NCBI GenBank assembly: GCA_011109175.1
Contig: RDEW01000117.1
Span: 3,181 to 60,255, forward strand
Reading direction: 5' to 3'
Length of the DNA: 57,075 nucleotides
Origin: Dicyema japonicum
Lineage: Eukaryota; Dicyemida; Rhombozoa; Dicyemidae
This document shows, piece by piece, positions 1 to 12,344 of the stretch. Below the pieces are notes generated by a model. It made no database searches. It saw only the letters and a program-made list of their open reading frames with translations, and had not been told where the DNA came from. A program made the translations under genes and the position numbers. How positions within the stretch are numbered: the stretch's first letter is position 1; every line of letters starts with the position of its first letter.

Positions 1-189
1 TTTAAACGAGTGCATTCACGGCAGGGAGATCATGGAGTCACTTCACTTCCAGGGAACACTTTATGTGAGTTCACTCACAATCGCACGTACATGTTCTTTA
101 TGTGATTGGAAGTTCATGGTCACGTGGTTTTTCTTCTTGGTTGTTGCCATCATCTCCATTATATATTCCTCAAAGTTTAGCTTTGACGT

Positions 190-335
190 AGTCTAATAAG
201 TCCTGGACCAATTCCTGATGGTTCCGGGCTCGAGTCTCGCTGCTGTCCATTTTGGTCAAAAGTTCTACGATGCCCATGGGATTGAAGACTGACGCCGTAA
301 TCAGATACCTCACAGTGGAACCAGATTATGTATAT
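190..335 (+). repeat. tRNA-like (SINE-like) dispersed repeat, copy 1
   Basis: This stretch carries a Pol III B-box-like core (GGGCTCGAGTCTCG near 227) followed by CTGCTGTCCATTTTGG and a tail ending in GGAACCAGATTATG. Recognisably related copies lie at 470-625 (opposite strand), 24236-24365, 28793-28912, 32138-32270 and 36238-36340. Its left part also matches the minus strand near 28165-28235. The tRNA-derived SINE reading is an inference from the B-box-like core; I could not define a convincing A box. Confidence 0.45.
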
Positions 336-469
336 CCCTCTAACGATTAGATACCTCGAATATTCTTTGCTCAAATAAAGTATGCATTCGGAGATAAGTG
401 ACTGACGTCAAAACTTAATTATCCCTTCCCCAACGATAGTAATGTTTCTTCTTGTGTGAGAGTCTTTGA

Positions 470-625
470 GACAATTTGGTTCCGCAGTGATGAATCGCTG
501 ATTACGACGTCAGTCTTCAATCCCATGGGCATCGTAGAACCTTCAACCGAAGTGGACAGCAGCGTGATTAGAACCCGGAACCTTCGACCGAAATGGATAG
601 AAGCGAGAATCGGACCCGGAACCAT
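470..625 (-). repeat. Inverted partner copies of the tRNA-like repeat
   Basis: Reverse complement of the 215-335 repeat. The run around the central CCCATGGG (positions 272-290 and about 510-530) is shared almost exactly. A second partial copy sits at 560-625, so the left end of the window holds one forward and about one and a half reverse copies. Together they would form a long imperfect hairpin with a roughly 150-bp spacer. Confidence 0.5.
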
Positions 626-1475
626 CAGTAATTAGTCCTGCATTTATTACACTACGTCATAACTAGGGCAGTTTTTTATGGCAACTACAATTTCTAAAAA
701 TGGGATCCGATACAGTTCAACAGCGTCAGTGATCTGCTTCCAAGATAAACAAACATTTTATTCAGTACACTTTGCTCAGTACGGCAAAGTTTATCAGCTT
801 ATAGGGATCAGACTCAGAAATTTAGGAGCCCCAATTAACAATAAAATTTCAAATTTATTTCTGACATATATAGTTCTTTTAATGTAAATTGTGATTTCGA
901 ACGTGGAATAACAAGGAATAGTATTCTTACACGTGTTTAATATTTTATTTTTTATTAAAATAATTAATTAGAAGTAAAAATGACCTTTATGGAAACTAAA
1001 ACCGATTATGGCATTTAAAAACAAAAATGGCAAAAATCGCATTTATAACTTCGTAAAGATAAAACATTTTTAATTAATTTTATATAATTTAACTTATTAA
1101 TAAACCCTTTCTTTACAAATGGCATTTTATGGCAAAAATGACACTAGTCATAACTAAACTAACAATGATTCATTAAAAATGTATATAAAATTTGATTTTT
1201 TTTAGAAATAAATTAAAGATTAATAAATAAGAATTTATAAATAATTTAAAAGACAATAAATTAATAAAATTAATTCAATTAATGACAGCTTGTTTTGTCT
1301 ATTAATTCGTTTTTGGCAATACTTGTAAATGGAAGAAGATGAGGCAATAAAGTCGACTGAATTGCTGTCATATAAAGTTAAGTAGCCTTATTATTTTAGG
1401 TTAGACACATTACTGCAGACCTGGTTGGTTTAACACTAACATTGGGGCTGTGCCGCTGGGAATTTAATTGTTACA
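626..1475. other. AT-rich intergenic sequence
   Basis: No recognisable gene. A 69-codon open frame (678-887, +) resembles nothing I know. Between 960 and 1160 the sequence repeats short pieces such as ATGGCATTT and ATGGCAAAAATG. The segment just before 1476 presumably contains the promoter of the TLDc gene, but no defined element is visible. Confidence 0.4.
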
Positions 1476-2577
1476 GTGAATAATATGTATTTCGACGCAG
1501 AATTGGATGACGTTCATGCTTTGAATCACGGAGTTGAGATATTTCACATTGAAGAAGCTGTTTCCAACCTCGTCTCCCTTTCTTCTTTTTCAAATTTACC
1601 TGAAGGTACGTTATTATTATGCGAGATTAGCCATCAGGGGTTATCACTTCATCACATAATGTATATTTTAGTATTTATGTAGGATATTACTTCCCCCGTG
1701 TTGGATCCACCCGGTATATTCGGTCTCTTACCTTTAGCAGAGCTAATATATATTCGGCTCAGATTTATGGGCACTGACGCTTCCGTGGCAAACGAATTTT
1801 GGCTTGAGATTAACCTCCCGATGTATTTTTTGTTTAATTTCAGAGGATTTGAGTTTCAGAGACATCTGCTTTGCCCCCACAAAGTCACTGAAGACTATCA
1901 GAGTTGGTTCTAAAACGACGAGTCTCTTTAAAAATGAGTCCGCGATATCCGATTACTATTACACTGACGTCGTCTCTGCCTCCTCATTCGAAAGAGCATA
2001 AATAAATAAGGTCATTTTATGCTATAATGTAGATTTTTATTCACGTGCCTCCTCGTGTTTGTTGTGAGAATTGGAAGGTGATCTTTTCTACTCATAATGA
2101 TGGATACTCCCTTATGCGACTGATCAGGGCTTACGGAGAGTTTGAGTGCCCTTCTCTACTTGTAATCCAGGACACTCATAATAAGGTACCTTTAATGGGA
2201 GAATGTGGGTCTTTGGAATTTATCTGTCTCACCCTCTGAGACCATGTAAGTCGTTTTATGGTACGGGAGAGACTTATTTGTTTAGCTTTCATCCAACTTT
2301 TAGGGTTTATTAGTGTTATTGTAGATCTTCCGATGGTCAGGGGGAAATGATTATTTCATTAAGTGCAGTAACGATGAACTCATATTTGGAATGTCAGAGT
2401 GGGTTGTTTGTTGGAATTGGTAGTGGGTTCTACGGACTGTGGATTGACAATGATCTTTGTAATGGGACTACGATACCTTGCAGGACTTTTGACAGTGAAT
2501 GTCTCACGGTTTCTTCTGATTTTGTCATCAAAAACCTTGAGATATGGAGTTTCTCTGCTATGCGTGATTACTTTTAG
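1476..2577 (+). CDS. TLDc-domain protein (OXR1/NCOA7/TLDC family)
   Basis: The C-terminal half is a clear TLDc domain, as found in oxidation-resistance and V-ATPase-interacting proteins. PPRVCCENW is followed by FSTHNDGYSLMRL, then VFGIYLSHPLRP, SFYGTGETYLFSFHPTF, RWSGGNDYFIK, GFYGLWIDNDL and the terminal KNLEIWSF, ending at 2577. These blocks align in order with OXR1-type TLDc domains. Joining them requires micro-introns at 2305-2324 (20 nt) and 2393-2423 (31 nt), both GT-AG. A further 23-nt interruption at 2186-2208 lacks an AG end. The N-terminal exons (about 1476-2040) seem to belong to the gene, with a 25-nt GT-AG intron after codon block NLPEG, but I could not thread them to the TLDc start. 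TLDc identity is confident; the N-terminus is not. Confidence 0.75.
2305..2324 (+). other. 20-nt GT-AG intron in TLDc gene
   Basis: Removing exactly 20 nt fuses HPTFR to IFRWSGGNDYFIK, matching the conserved FKVFKWTG-type block of TLDc domains. Unspliced reading hits a TAG stop. The intron begins GTTTATT and ends TTGTAG. Confidence 0.75.
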
Positions 2578-3470
2578 CTTTTAAAATGTCTTATGCCCTT
2601 ATATTGAGTGAAAGTCAATTAATTTGCCATAAAAATTAAACTGTGACCTAATATTTGACCTAAAAATGAAAAGCTATTTAATTTTTATTTGCCAAAACAC
2701 AAAATTAGATATATTTACTGCTTATCAGTCTAAATCACCGTGTGACAAAATTAAAACATGATTGGTGTTAAAAAGTAGAAGACATGAGTCCCCCTTTTCG
2801 GAGGAAAAGCGAAATTTTTAATTTTGTCTAAAAACGTGATTGGTGTTGCAAGGGACAAAAAACTTGTGGACTGTTGCAGTATCATTATTACTTCCAGAAT
2901 TACTGGGTCAAAGAGAAAGAAATAAAAGTTCTCAACCAAGTGATCCCAGACCGACAAGGGACGAGTTCGGCGGGATCGTGAATCCTGTACAACTTTTTTC
3001 ATTCTCCCTAAGTACGGGGTGTCAAACATGCGGACCTTGACAAGCATAAGTGCATCCCGATTTAAAGGCTATAAAACACAAAAAATCTTACAAGAGACAA
3101 AGAATGCTATTGGATACGAACCTTTGGAAACTACCGGATTATTTTACTCCCTTCAGACAATCGTCATGACCCCGTAATAAGAGAATTGTCGGAACAGCAG
3201 AAGGAAACACGTTCGAAACTGGAAAGTTCAAATTCAAACAAACTGACTCGTTCCAGCAATCCAGAACTTGTAATCTGGTAACGACGTTGTCCCCGGGGAA
3301 GAATTGTTAGATCCTCTTGATGCCGGCAGGCATTGGGCGCTTCCTCAGTAAGGTGGATCCAGTGACGCCATCGGAAGGAAAATAATTTTGACAAACTATC
3401 CACGTAGCACCACATGGCGCTACGAGATTTTAAAAACTTTTGTTGCCTGAAAAGTATTATGTTAACCTAG
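2578..3470. other. Intergenic sequence with a dispersed repeat
   Basis: Contains no gene I can name. The part at about 2935-3010 (block with GATCCCAGACCGAC and GAATCCTGTACAAC) reappears inverted at about 17125-17220 in diverged form, so it belongs to a dispersed repeat, probably a LINE remnant. Open frames on the minus strand (2751-3047, 3164-3415) show no domain I recognise. Confidence 0.4.
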
Positions 3471-3699
3471 GTTCTAGCTGTAATACATTGGACATGTTAG
3501 AGGAATGGGGCTAATTACTGAATCTTTATTAGAAAAATGTGTGAAATGTGAAAGAAATTAAAAATACGCATAAAAATAGACAAGGAAAGACAAAGTACTT
3601 CAGACTTTGTATAAAATGCTGAAATGAAACAGCCCTTTATAATAAAAGCTTTTTTCCTATCAATAGGAGAATGGTGAAAACTAGTCAATTAGAAGGAAA

Positions 3700-4180
3700 T
3701 AATGGACATGGGGAGATCGAGAGCAACCACACAGTTATAAACTGGTCAAACTTCGAAAAGGACTGAGAAAGTTGTAGAAATCGATGAGAGTCTAGGAGAG
3801 GGAAAGGAAAATCATCAGGGAAAGATGCTGATAGGTGATCTCATTAAGGGCGACCGGATGAAAAATCTTGAAGAAATAACTTTGTAGAGAGGATTGACGG
3901 CCCTTGAGTGTTCGGTATGATCCAGCGTGGAACAAGACGGAAAAAACTCTTTTATGTATTAAATAGAAAGGGGGAAACTTTACTACCTATCCTAAAAGAG
4001 AATGTGGATAGTGAAACGGCTATTTATAGTGATAAATGGGCTGCTTATGCTACTTTAAACAAGCAATTGCAAGTCATGGCTGGGTAAACCATAATGTAAA
4101 TTTTATTGACCCCAATGACAGTATTATTCAAACACAAACCGAATTAATGCATGACTGCTCATTTACTATAATTGTTTAAG
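3700..4180 (+). pseudogene. Merlin/IS1595-like DDE transposase remnant
   Basis: Three reading-frame pieces in one direction match the IS1595/ISXO2-like transposase fold that defines eukaryotic Merlin transposons. HTVINWSNF is at about 3728, VVEIDES (first catalytic D) at 3771-3791, and RGTRRKKLFYVLNRKGETLL leads to YSDKWAAYATL (second D) near 4033. VNHNVNFIDPNDS then reaches IQTQTEL (third acidic residue, E) near 4143. The triad residues are still visible, but the frame is interrupted between the pieces, so the copy is dead as it stands. No terminal inverted repeats could be assigned by eye. Confidence 0.75.
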
Positions 4181-4379
4181 GGGCACTATTAGTGCTTAGT
4201 GGGTACTACACTGCACCAGTACCATAGTTTTTCTCCTTTGCAACGTTTTACATTTTCTGGCAGGAGCCTTTTGAGATAAGATGATTAGTCACTCTTGTAA
4301 CCTCATCATCATAGTTATCAACTTTCAGCCCATGTCTATGCTCGATTATCATTCTCTCTAAAGTTTTTTTAATCGTCAT

Positions 4380-6370
4380 TGATTGGATGTACGCCCTTGT
4401 AGAGACATCCACGTTGAGTCTTTCCATAATATCAGTTTGTTATTTTTAACTTGTATATCCGTTTGTAGTGTTGTATCGACTCCTATTCAACTTTACTGTG
4501 ACACAATCAATTGGACTGTATGCATCTTTACCCTCTTGGTTCTTTTATTCCAAATTGACGACATTGTTGCAGGTGCATACATCTTACAATTTCGTATGTC
4601 GCACCGCTAAGCATCCTGGTACATCGTGTAGCCAAGTGATCCACACTTTTTTGGCCATACCACAATGACTGCAATTTGCTTTCATTTCTTCAAAGAACAG
4701 ATTCCGATCCTGCATCATGCAGTACATTGCTTCCGACCTTGGACTAATGTTTCCCCAGTAAGCCATTCTGTTGATCATTAATGTCGACATTCGTTTTCAA
4801 AACACTTAAATATTATTGAATGAAGCAATTTCTGATTAGCCTTCTCCAAATAATTCTTCTTTTGATATTCCTTTATAATGTCAGTGTTCAAGTTAGATAG
4901 GTCACATTGTATTTGAGTGCAATAAATCTTGCGATAGTGGTCATAAGACCCGCAAGATTCCTGTCCTTCGAAGTCACATGGAAGATTTCCTATCAAGGTC
5001 GGTCACAAAAATTAAAATAACATGCATTCACTCTTATCAGGAGGTCAATCCTCTTCCAAAACTATTCCTGCTGAGATATAATCTTTCTTTGTTAGCAGGT
5101 TTTAAGTGCACTCGTAAGTTGGAGGCCGGATTTCTAAATCAATAGCTTCGAATTCACGTGGTTCAATGTCGATAAGCCCAATATAATAATTATATAGCGA
5201 GAGTGCGTATTCATTGTCGCTTTAAACAAGATTACAGTGTTTAATTTCGAATTCGCCAGCATATCTATCCCTTTCTTCACATTTTCAGCAATTTTTTCCA
5301 TTACTTTATCTTTCATAACCTTACTCCCTTTATCTTCTAACACTCCAAGATAGCGATATCCCTTACATCCATACAGATAACTTGTATCTTTGGCACATTT
5401 CAGATTAGTTGCAGACTTTTCACAGTTTCTTTTAAGGCCAACAATACCCGGATATTCATCAATATCCTCCATCATTTTTAGAATAGTATCCTCATATTCG
5501 GCAATTATTTTCAGGTCGTCAATAAAAAGAAAATGGTTAGTCGCATATGTCACAACTCTGATCAATCATATCTTCGGGAATTTTATATTTAATATTCGGC
5601 TTAGTGGGTCCATTACCAGAGAAAACAGCTGGGGAGAGAGTGAGTCTCCTTGCACGATTCCTCTCCCGAGTTTGACCTTTCCAATTCTTTTTTGTTAAGG
5701 TTCAAAATAACATTCCACTTGCTTATTAGATTCTTGAGAAACTTCACTCCAGAGCAATCAAGAACCAGACACAAAAATTCATGATTGACAGAATCGAAAG
5801 CCTTCTTCACATCAATCCATGTTGTGAATAAGCTATTTCCATGTTCAGCATTAACACACTGATTTATTAAAGCCTGCTCATTTGCACCTTGGCACTGCCT
5901 TCTTGCTCCAAGCTGATTATCCGAGATAAGATTGAACCCTTCAATATAATCCGTAAGTTTTGTATTAACACATTTTGTGACATGTTTGTGCAATATAGGC
6001 ATGCACGTAATTGGTCGTAAGTCATTCGGAGAACAGCAGTCTTCTTTTTTTCGGAATGAGGTAAGTAAATCCAGTATAGAACCATTCTTTCGGGCAATAT
6101 TCACCACTCACTATCTTGATAATCTCTCCACTCAGATAACTATGAAGAGAATCAAACTTCTTGACAAAAAATCCATATACTCCATCACAGCAAGAGCTCT
6201 TCCAATCAGGCTTATAGTGAATAATGTTCTTAACAAACTCAACTGTCATATCTAACGATAACTCATCTGCTCCTGTTATTCGCCTCCCAACAATATTTCT
6301 GTGAGAATAATTCTGATCCTTTTCCCATAGGATTTGTTTGCAAACTGAAAACAGACATACACACAACCAC
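4380..6370 (-). mobile_element. R4/Dong-like non-LTR retrotransposon, RT region, decayed
   Basis: Read on the minus strand, the order is that of a LINE reverse transcriptase. The fingers have the block YKPDWKSSCCDGVYGFFVKK (about 6200) and GFTYLIPKK. DLRPITCMPILHK and DNQLGARRQCQGANEQ follow, then WIDVKKAFDSVNH (about 5815). The active-site variant FIDDLKI (about 5520) precedes YRYLGVLED (about 5350). Downstream, ISPRSEAMYCMMQD and CSHCGMAKKVWI fit the post-RT zinc-like domain (about 4600-4760). MDDLK-type active sites with this tail are typical of the R4/Dong group. Several frameshifts separate the pieces, so it is not functional. Position 6371-7080 is AT-rich and shows no gene. Confidence 0.75.
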
Positions 6371-7086
6371 TAGAACAAAAACTATAATAAATTATATTAA
6401 TATTCTTTATTTAATTATTAATTTTTAAATGACTACAACATAACTTAAATATAAAAAGTTGACATAACAAATAAAAATTGACTTTATTGTCTTTCGGTTG
6501 CCCTATTCACAAGTCTTCTGGTGACTTGACCCTTGAGAGAATCTTGATATCTTATACGTCGAATAATAATTTTCATTATGTGTATCATGAGATCTAACAA
6601 GGGCGTGGCTTGTGGTTGTTAGTAACATACGTAAAATCATGTTAACTATCCCCCAATGCCTGCAAAGTTTCACGAGTGATCTTCATTTTACTCAATTTCG
6701 CTGGGACGATATTCGAACCTAGATCCTGAGTGGAGCCAACATTTCCTTCGTTTAGAACTTCCGGATTCCTATGTTCGGGAAAAAGACGACAATGGTTCTT
6801 GTGGATGTTTCGTGCGGGAAAGGTACATCACATCCTTAAGATCAATTTTCCTAGTTTCCATGTCTCTGAATCCTTCTGACCATATAACTTCCTTTTCAAT
6901 TGGCTTCTAACTGAATGAGTAATATTTTACTAAAAAGCAGAAATAATGGCTAGAGACAGTGAGATTGCCGCGGACAATGGCTGTTCTCAGGCTGCCAAAT
7001 TATTGATTCGATGGAACTAAAGTGAAGCTTCCATAACCATATAATTATTATCCATTAATTATTAAATTATATTAGTCTTGTTAGAA

Positions 7087-7712
7087 TTAATAGTCGTCCA
7101 CTTTCAGGTCATTCCTTAAATTCATGCATTGGACCTCGTCGATGAATATTGTGTTCTCCTTTATTGAAATTTCCTCCTCAATTCTTCTTTGGTTCTCCAT
7201 AAGAGTTCGTCTGAGCATTCCAAACTGTGACAACTGCTCCCAAGTTTGCCAATAGATTCCCTCAGTTGGTAACCTCGAATAACAATCCCAGTCAACCTCT
7301 TCAATGAGTTTGTAATATGCACTGTCTCTGCACAACTCAATTTGCTGTCTTTGGTCTCTTTTTCCCATTCGAGTAATGGCCACTGTCAGAGGCTCTTCCT
7401 TTTCTTGAATTGCATTTTTCAGACATTCTATCGTTTTGTAAGTTTGCCTGATTTGATTTTTAACCTGAAATTAATTTTTGACCACCTCAAATAGTTCCGA
7501 TTCAAGTTTCCCCTTCGCATTCTTGGTTTCCTCGATGGAATGCCAGAATGCCTCATTTACCGCGTTAATTTGATTTTGTATGTCACTTCTCGCCTGGGAT
7601 ATTATGTTTGTCACCATTAGGCGAAGCTGTGCTGAGGAATATGTCTCATTTTGAGTACTCCGGATGCAACTCAGACAATCCGCATGCCAGTCCTCTACGG
7701 AATAATGACTTT
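7087..7712 (-). CDS. Tektin, C-terminal half
   Basis: Tektins are coiled-coil filament proteins of ciliary and flagellar doublet microtubules. Read on the minus strand, VEDWHADCLSCIRSTQNE and SSAQLRLMV come first. INAVNEAFWHSIEETKNAKG, KEEPLTVAITRMGKRDQR and QQIELCRDSAYYKLIEEV follow, with EEEISIKENTIFIDEVQC close to the stop at 7087. This matches the tektin pattern, including the late VELCRD and NSLFID-C signatures. The last two exons join across an 18- or 21-nt intron at 7465-7482/7485. N-terminal exons should lie above 7712; a candidate piece (AIAIDSLCQIPP, about 7820) is suggestive only. Which tektin type is not resolved. Confidence 0.8.
7465..7485 (-). other. 18- or 21-nt intron in tektin
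   Basis: Between the tektin blocks ESELFEV and KNQIRQTYK the minus strand carries an in-frame TAA. It is removed either by an 18-nt intron (7465-7482) or by a 21-nt one (7465-7485). Both are GT...CAG and both keep frame, because GTGGTC offers two donors. Either way this is near the lower limit known for spliceosomal introns. Confidence 0.6.
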
Positions 7713-7859
7713 GTTATAGCACTTCAAACTCATCTGGTTGACGGACCATTAATTTCGGAGATTGGTTGCTCAAACAATTGGTGGAATTTGACAGAGGGAG
7801 TCGATCGCTATGGCATCCTCTTTCTTGGTTATATTCAACGGTAATTAATTCCTTCCTTT

Positions 7860-8370
7860 AATTTTTGTTTAACCTTTATTATTTTAAAACAAATTTATTT
7901 AAACAAAAAAATTAAGTGTCTTTTTTAATCTTGAGATATTTATTTTCTTTAGTTCTGTGTAATGTTTAGATCGGATATTGCATATTTCGTGTATGGCTTC
8001 ACTAATCCAAAATTTGGTCATATAGTGCATATCGTCTATTTTTTGGATTTGCATCTTCATCCTGCCTCAGGACCTCAAGTCTCGAAATTCCGTAAATTTT
8101 ACTTCTTAAGAGACTTTATAGTTGATCGCGTCCGAAATGGATCAATTGATGTTAACACAACTATCATTAAAAAAAACTAAAAATACTACCTCGATCATTT
8201 TCGTTATCAGTTTTTTTTCTTGAATTGTAAAAAACGGAGTTCTACATTATCTGAGTATGAAATAACCAATTTCATTCTCAAATGTTAATATTTTTTCTAA
8301 AAATCTCATTTTCATTCTTTGTTTAGCCTAGCATCGCTCGGAAATATATCTTGCGACTGAAATCTTTGAA
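7860..8370. other. AT-rich sequence, no gene recognised
   Basis: Contains a 72-codon open frame (7962-8180, +) without a recognisable domain, and poly-T/A-rich stretches. It may hold unrecognised N-terminal exons of the tektin gene on the minus strand. Confidence 0.3.
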
Positions 8371-8379
8371 TTTCGTAAA

Positions 8380-8700
8380 GCTCTTGTGTGGTCAGTTTAT
8401 AGATACCCATTATAATAATAGCACCAGAGACCACAGTTTAACAAACTAACTAATCACGTGATCCCAGCACGCACTAGAGGGACCTCATCTCGGCCCGATG
8501 CTCCTTCCACGACCACACACAAGCACATATCGGTCGAGTGACTGGACCATCGCAGTCACGACGGCGCGTTCCTGGTTCATTATTATCAAGGCTTCAAGAG
8601 ACATTGGTGGCTGGAGTTCTCCTGAGATCCAGCATTCCGTGATTTTGGAGGCTCTTCTCCGGCTAGCCTCGATCTTCAAGACATTCGTCCAAGAGATGAT
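8380..8700 (-). mobile_element. LINE 3-prime end fragment
   Basis: The minus strand encodes ITECWISGELQPPMSLEAL, and its 3-prime flank runs through GATGAGGTCCCTCTAG and GGGATCACGTGAT. It parallels the 3-prime end of the better preserved LINE at 32554-33370 (VTERWICEDRRPGPTPREAL, then GATGAGGTCTCTG and GGGATCACGTGATAA). It is a 5-prime-truncated copy of that family. Confidence 0.6.
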
Positions 8701-8919
8701 TTAACTCGTGTGATTAATTAATTTTTTTAAATACTATTTTTTAGTTTTTAAAACAATTATAATTAATTTCCTTTATTTATTTATTTTGTGTAATTATTTT
8801 TTGGAAATGAGCTAGACATTCCTTCAACGGCGGATTCTCTCAACATATTATTATTATTAACACTTTCACGAGAGCCATAATATTTATAGCACCGCATGTG
8901 CAGCAAAAAATATAAGAGA

Positions 8920-9260
8920 ATTAGTTAGGTTGCTCCAAGCTCTTCTGTTCTTTGCTAGGTCTCTCAGTGAGTCCAGATCGTCACTAGATGCCAATTTTTC
9001 TTCACGGCTATCAGATCGTTTTGTATATCGACCGGGAAAGTAGTTCTAGGTCTTCCACGAAAGCGTTTTACATTGGAGGAGTAGTAATTTTCCATTACGA
9101 TGTTCGGAGGGGATATCGGGTCCAACCTCAAGACGTGTCCAAAAAGTCTCCAACGAGAGCTAATGATCTCGTGGCTTAATGGTATACAGTCACAATTATT
9201 GTACAGTCTATTCCGCGAGATCTTGGATGGCTAGGACATTCCAGTTCTCAACATATGGTG
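8920..9260 (-). mobile_element. LINE 3-prime RT tail fragment
   Basis: The minus strand reads ISSRWRLFGHVLRLDPISPP, then VKRFRGRPRTTFPVDIQNDL, then DDLDSLRDLAKNRRAWSNL. This is the common LINE ORF2 terminal pattern, RLFGHVLR followed by GRPRTT and LAxNRxxW. Frameshifts interrupt it. A related tail occurs at 30740-31060 and 38190-38460. Confidence 0.7.
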
Positions 9261-9539
9261 ACATTAAATATAACAAAAAATCAACAAACTGCTGCTCTAT
9301 TCATTTGAGTGATTTTTTGCCATAAAAATTACATAATTCAACTCAGAAAACTCTGAATTATCCACTGTACTAATTTTTATTTCGATTGTTTCCAGTGGAG
9401 TTCCACGTACGGACGGTGACAAGTACTCCTGGAAAATTTTAAATTAATTATTTTCCCTGTGGCACGTTCAGTATCCTTATACACATGCTCTTCCAAGCTC
9501 CTCTATTGCTTGTTAATCCAAGTCCATAGTGATGACAAG

Positions 9540-9780
9540 TTATTGGGAGTGTAATCAGGCAGTAATTTCCAATGTTCCATCGTCTGCTATTTTCGTCTCT
9601 TGTAGGCAACATATGGATAGCCTAAATCGTTCCAGGTCTCGTGCAAACTGAAGTTCTTTATCACAGGATTGAGTACTCTGGCATTTAGGGTTCCAAGAGA
9701 GAACTGACTGGTAGATATCAAACGTGAAAAGACATTTGTGCAAACGAGGCACGTCACCATTTCCACAAAAAATTGTCACG
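9540..9780 (-). mobile_element. LINE endonuclease N-terminal fragment
   Basis: The minus strand shows LQFARDLERFRLSICCLQET immediately followed by KIADDG, the start of an APE-type endonuclease domain (LDIxxLQETK signature). It is preceded in another frame by GTLNARVLN. Only about 80 codons remain. It lies just upstream, on the same strand, of the LINE tail at 8920-9260, so both may be relics of one element. Confidence 0.55.
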
Positions 9781-11600
9781 TGGTTAAAAAAAGTTCTTAA
9801 AAGTGAACAATAATATAAATAAAATTATAATTCTAAGTAATACTGAGGTAAAGTCTGGTTACAATCGATTACTTCTAAGAGGACTTTTGGGTGAAAATCC
9901 TCGATCGAGGATAACTCAAGTACTTTGAAGTTTTTAATGAGCTAGATAGTGTTTTTTAAAAATGATAATGTTTTTAAAAAGCTTTTAAGTTTTCTCTAGT
10001 CAGTCGCAATCTTCCAAATCTCGAGTAATTTACTTACAGAGTCGCTATTCATTTTCTATTGAAGTAATCTGTCTCCTCAATTTAAAACCGTAACTCTAGC
10101 TACAGACCTTGCCCCCTATTTTAAAAAGATATTAAATATTTACTTATAAATTTAGACGCATAATAAAATACTGATTATTTTTATGTATTTATTTTAATAA
10201 ATCAGCTTTTTAGGCGGAATGTTTTTCGAGGGTCAAAAGGGTCCTACGAAAGGTGTACCTGCGGTAAATAATTAAATAAATTTATTTTCTTGTAAGATAA
10301 CTCCGAGCATAAACAAAATTATAAAAACTTCAGAAAATTATAAATACACTTCCTCTCGAATCCGGCATAAATGGCACAACACGAAAAACCCTGAGAAAAA
10401 TATCGAATCGCCACGTTTTTTCTAAAAATTACGATTTCTGTTGAACATGTAAAAGTTAATTTTTTTAGATTTTATTGTTAAATTTTTGAGAACATGCAGA
10501 AACAAAGGTAATCAGGTTCCAAGCGCCAATGGTTAATAGACATTGCTGCAAACGATGGCAATCCTTTAAAAACCATCCGTTCTTGGGGTCTCTGCGTGGC
10601 CACAATCGCATGCGTTTTTTCAGATTTTTGTCTATTATTATCCAGTCGCTAGAACAAGCAAAAGTAGGTTCACTCAAATTTATTTATTCAGAAACGGAAG
10701 CCACCCTGACTGCGTGATTATTCCCTCTCAGGATTTTAGGCTAGATTCGCTCAAATAGACAGGAGTGCTCGTAGAGATCTCGAATGCGTGTAGAAATCCG
10801 ATTCTCTTGACGACCCAAGAGCGTAGGGGAACCTGATGTTTCTACTGTTCTTGTGGGCTTGTAAAAATCGTTCCCCCCATTTCAATATTAAAAAAGTATG
10901 CAATTTATTTATAAAATACTGTCTTAATTGTCTATTAATATTTGCAGGATTGAAAGTTACCCCCATGATCCAAATCCAATAACGGATTGAAAGTTACCCC
11001 CTGATCCAAATCCAATGATATGATACAGCCATACCTCATTCTGGGCTCGTTCTTCGGCAAACTAAAACATTGCATAATCAGAAGATACATTTATTAAGTC
11101 ATTTTAAGGGGTAAGAACGACGTGCAGTCAATAATTAGACAATAGTTGATAAATGGCGTGTAGACAATATTTTGTTTATAAAAGTCAAAATTCAACAATC
11201 CAATCAATGGTGTATAATTCACAAAGTACTTCGGGAAACATACTTTTTGTTTCAATTTGGTTGAAAGTGTTGTTCAAGAATACTTAAACAAAAATCCAAT
11301 AACTCTGTGATCTGGTTTATTTCTGAACAAAGGCAAAAGTCAAATACAGTGTTTTAACATGAAATCCCCTCAAAGACACTGAAAGGATGATTTGGTAAAT
11401 TGTCAAGTCTAAATATTAGCAAACAGGTAAACCTAAAGATTAAAGTCCGAAATTAGAATTAATTTTAGTTTGAATGAAATTTACCTTCAAATTGCCGAAT
11501 TGTGGTAATCCATCATATAAATGAAAAGAACAGCCGAATTTTAGACCTAAAATAAAGCAACACGTTTTCCTAAGTTTTACTGATTTTACGTATATCGACG
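9781..11600. other. Non-coding sequence upstream of the homeobox gene
   Basis: No gene recognised. Open frames on both strands (10465-10717, 10751-10966) lack known domains. A 37-bp tandem duplication lies at 10946-11018. The last 300 bases probably include the promoter and any 5-prime exon of the NK2 gene. Confidence 0.35.
10946..11018. repeat. 37-bp tandem duplication
   Basis: GGATTGAAAGTTACCCCC followed by GATCCAAATCCAAT occurs twice in a row, the first copy with a 2-nt AT insertion. The two copies are otherwise nearly identical, so the duplication is recent. Confidence 0.8.
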
Positions 11601-11640
11601 TGAATGGATGGTATTAAAGTATTGATATTTGACTTTTCAG

Positions 11641-12344
<704 letters not shown>

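Noticed and set aside
2751-3047. 98-codon minus-strand frame
   Set aside because: Part of it lies in the repeat shared with 17125-17220; no coding signature beyond that.
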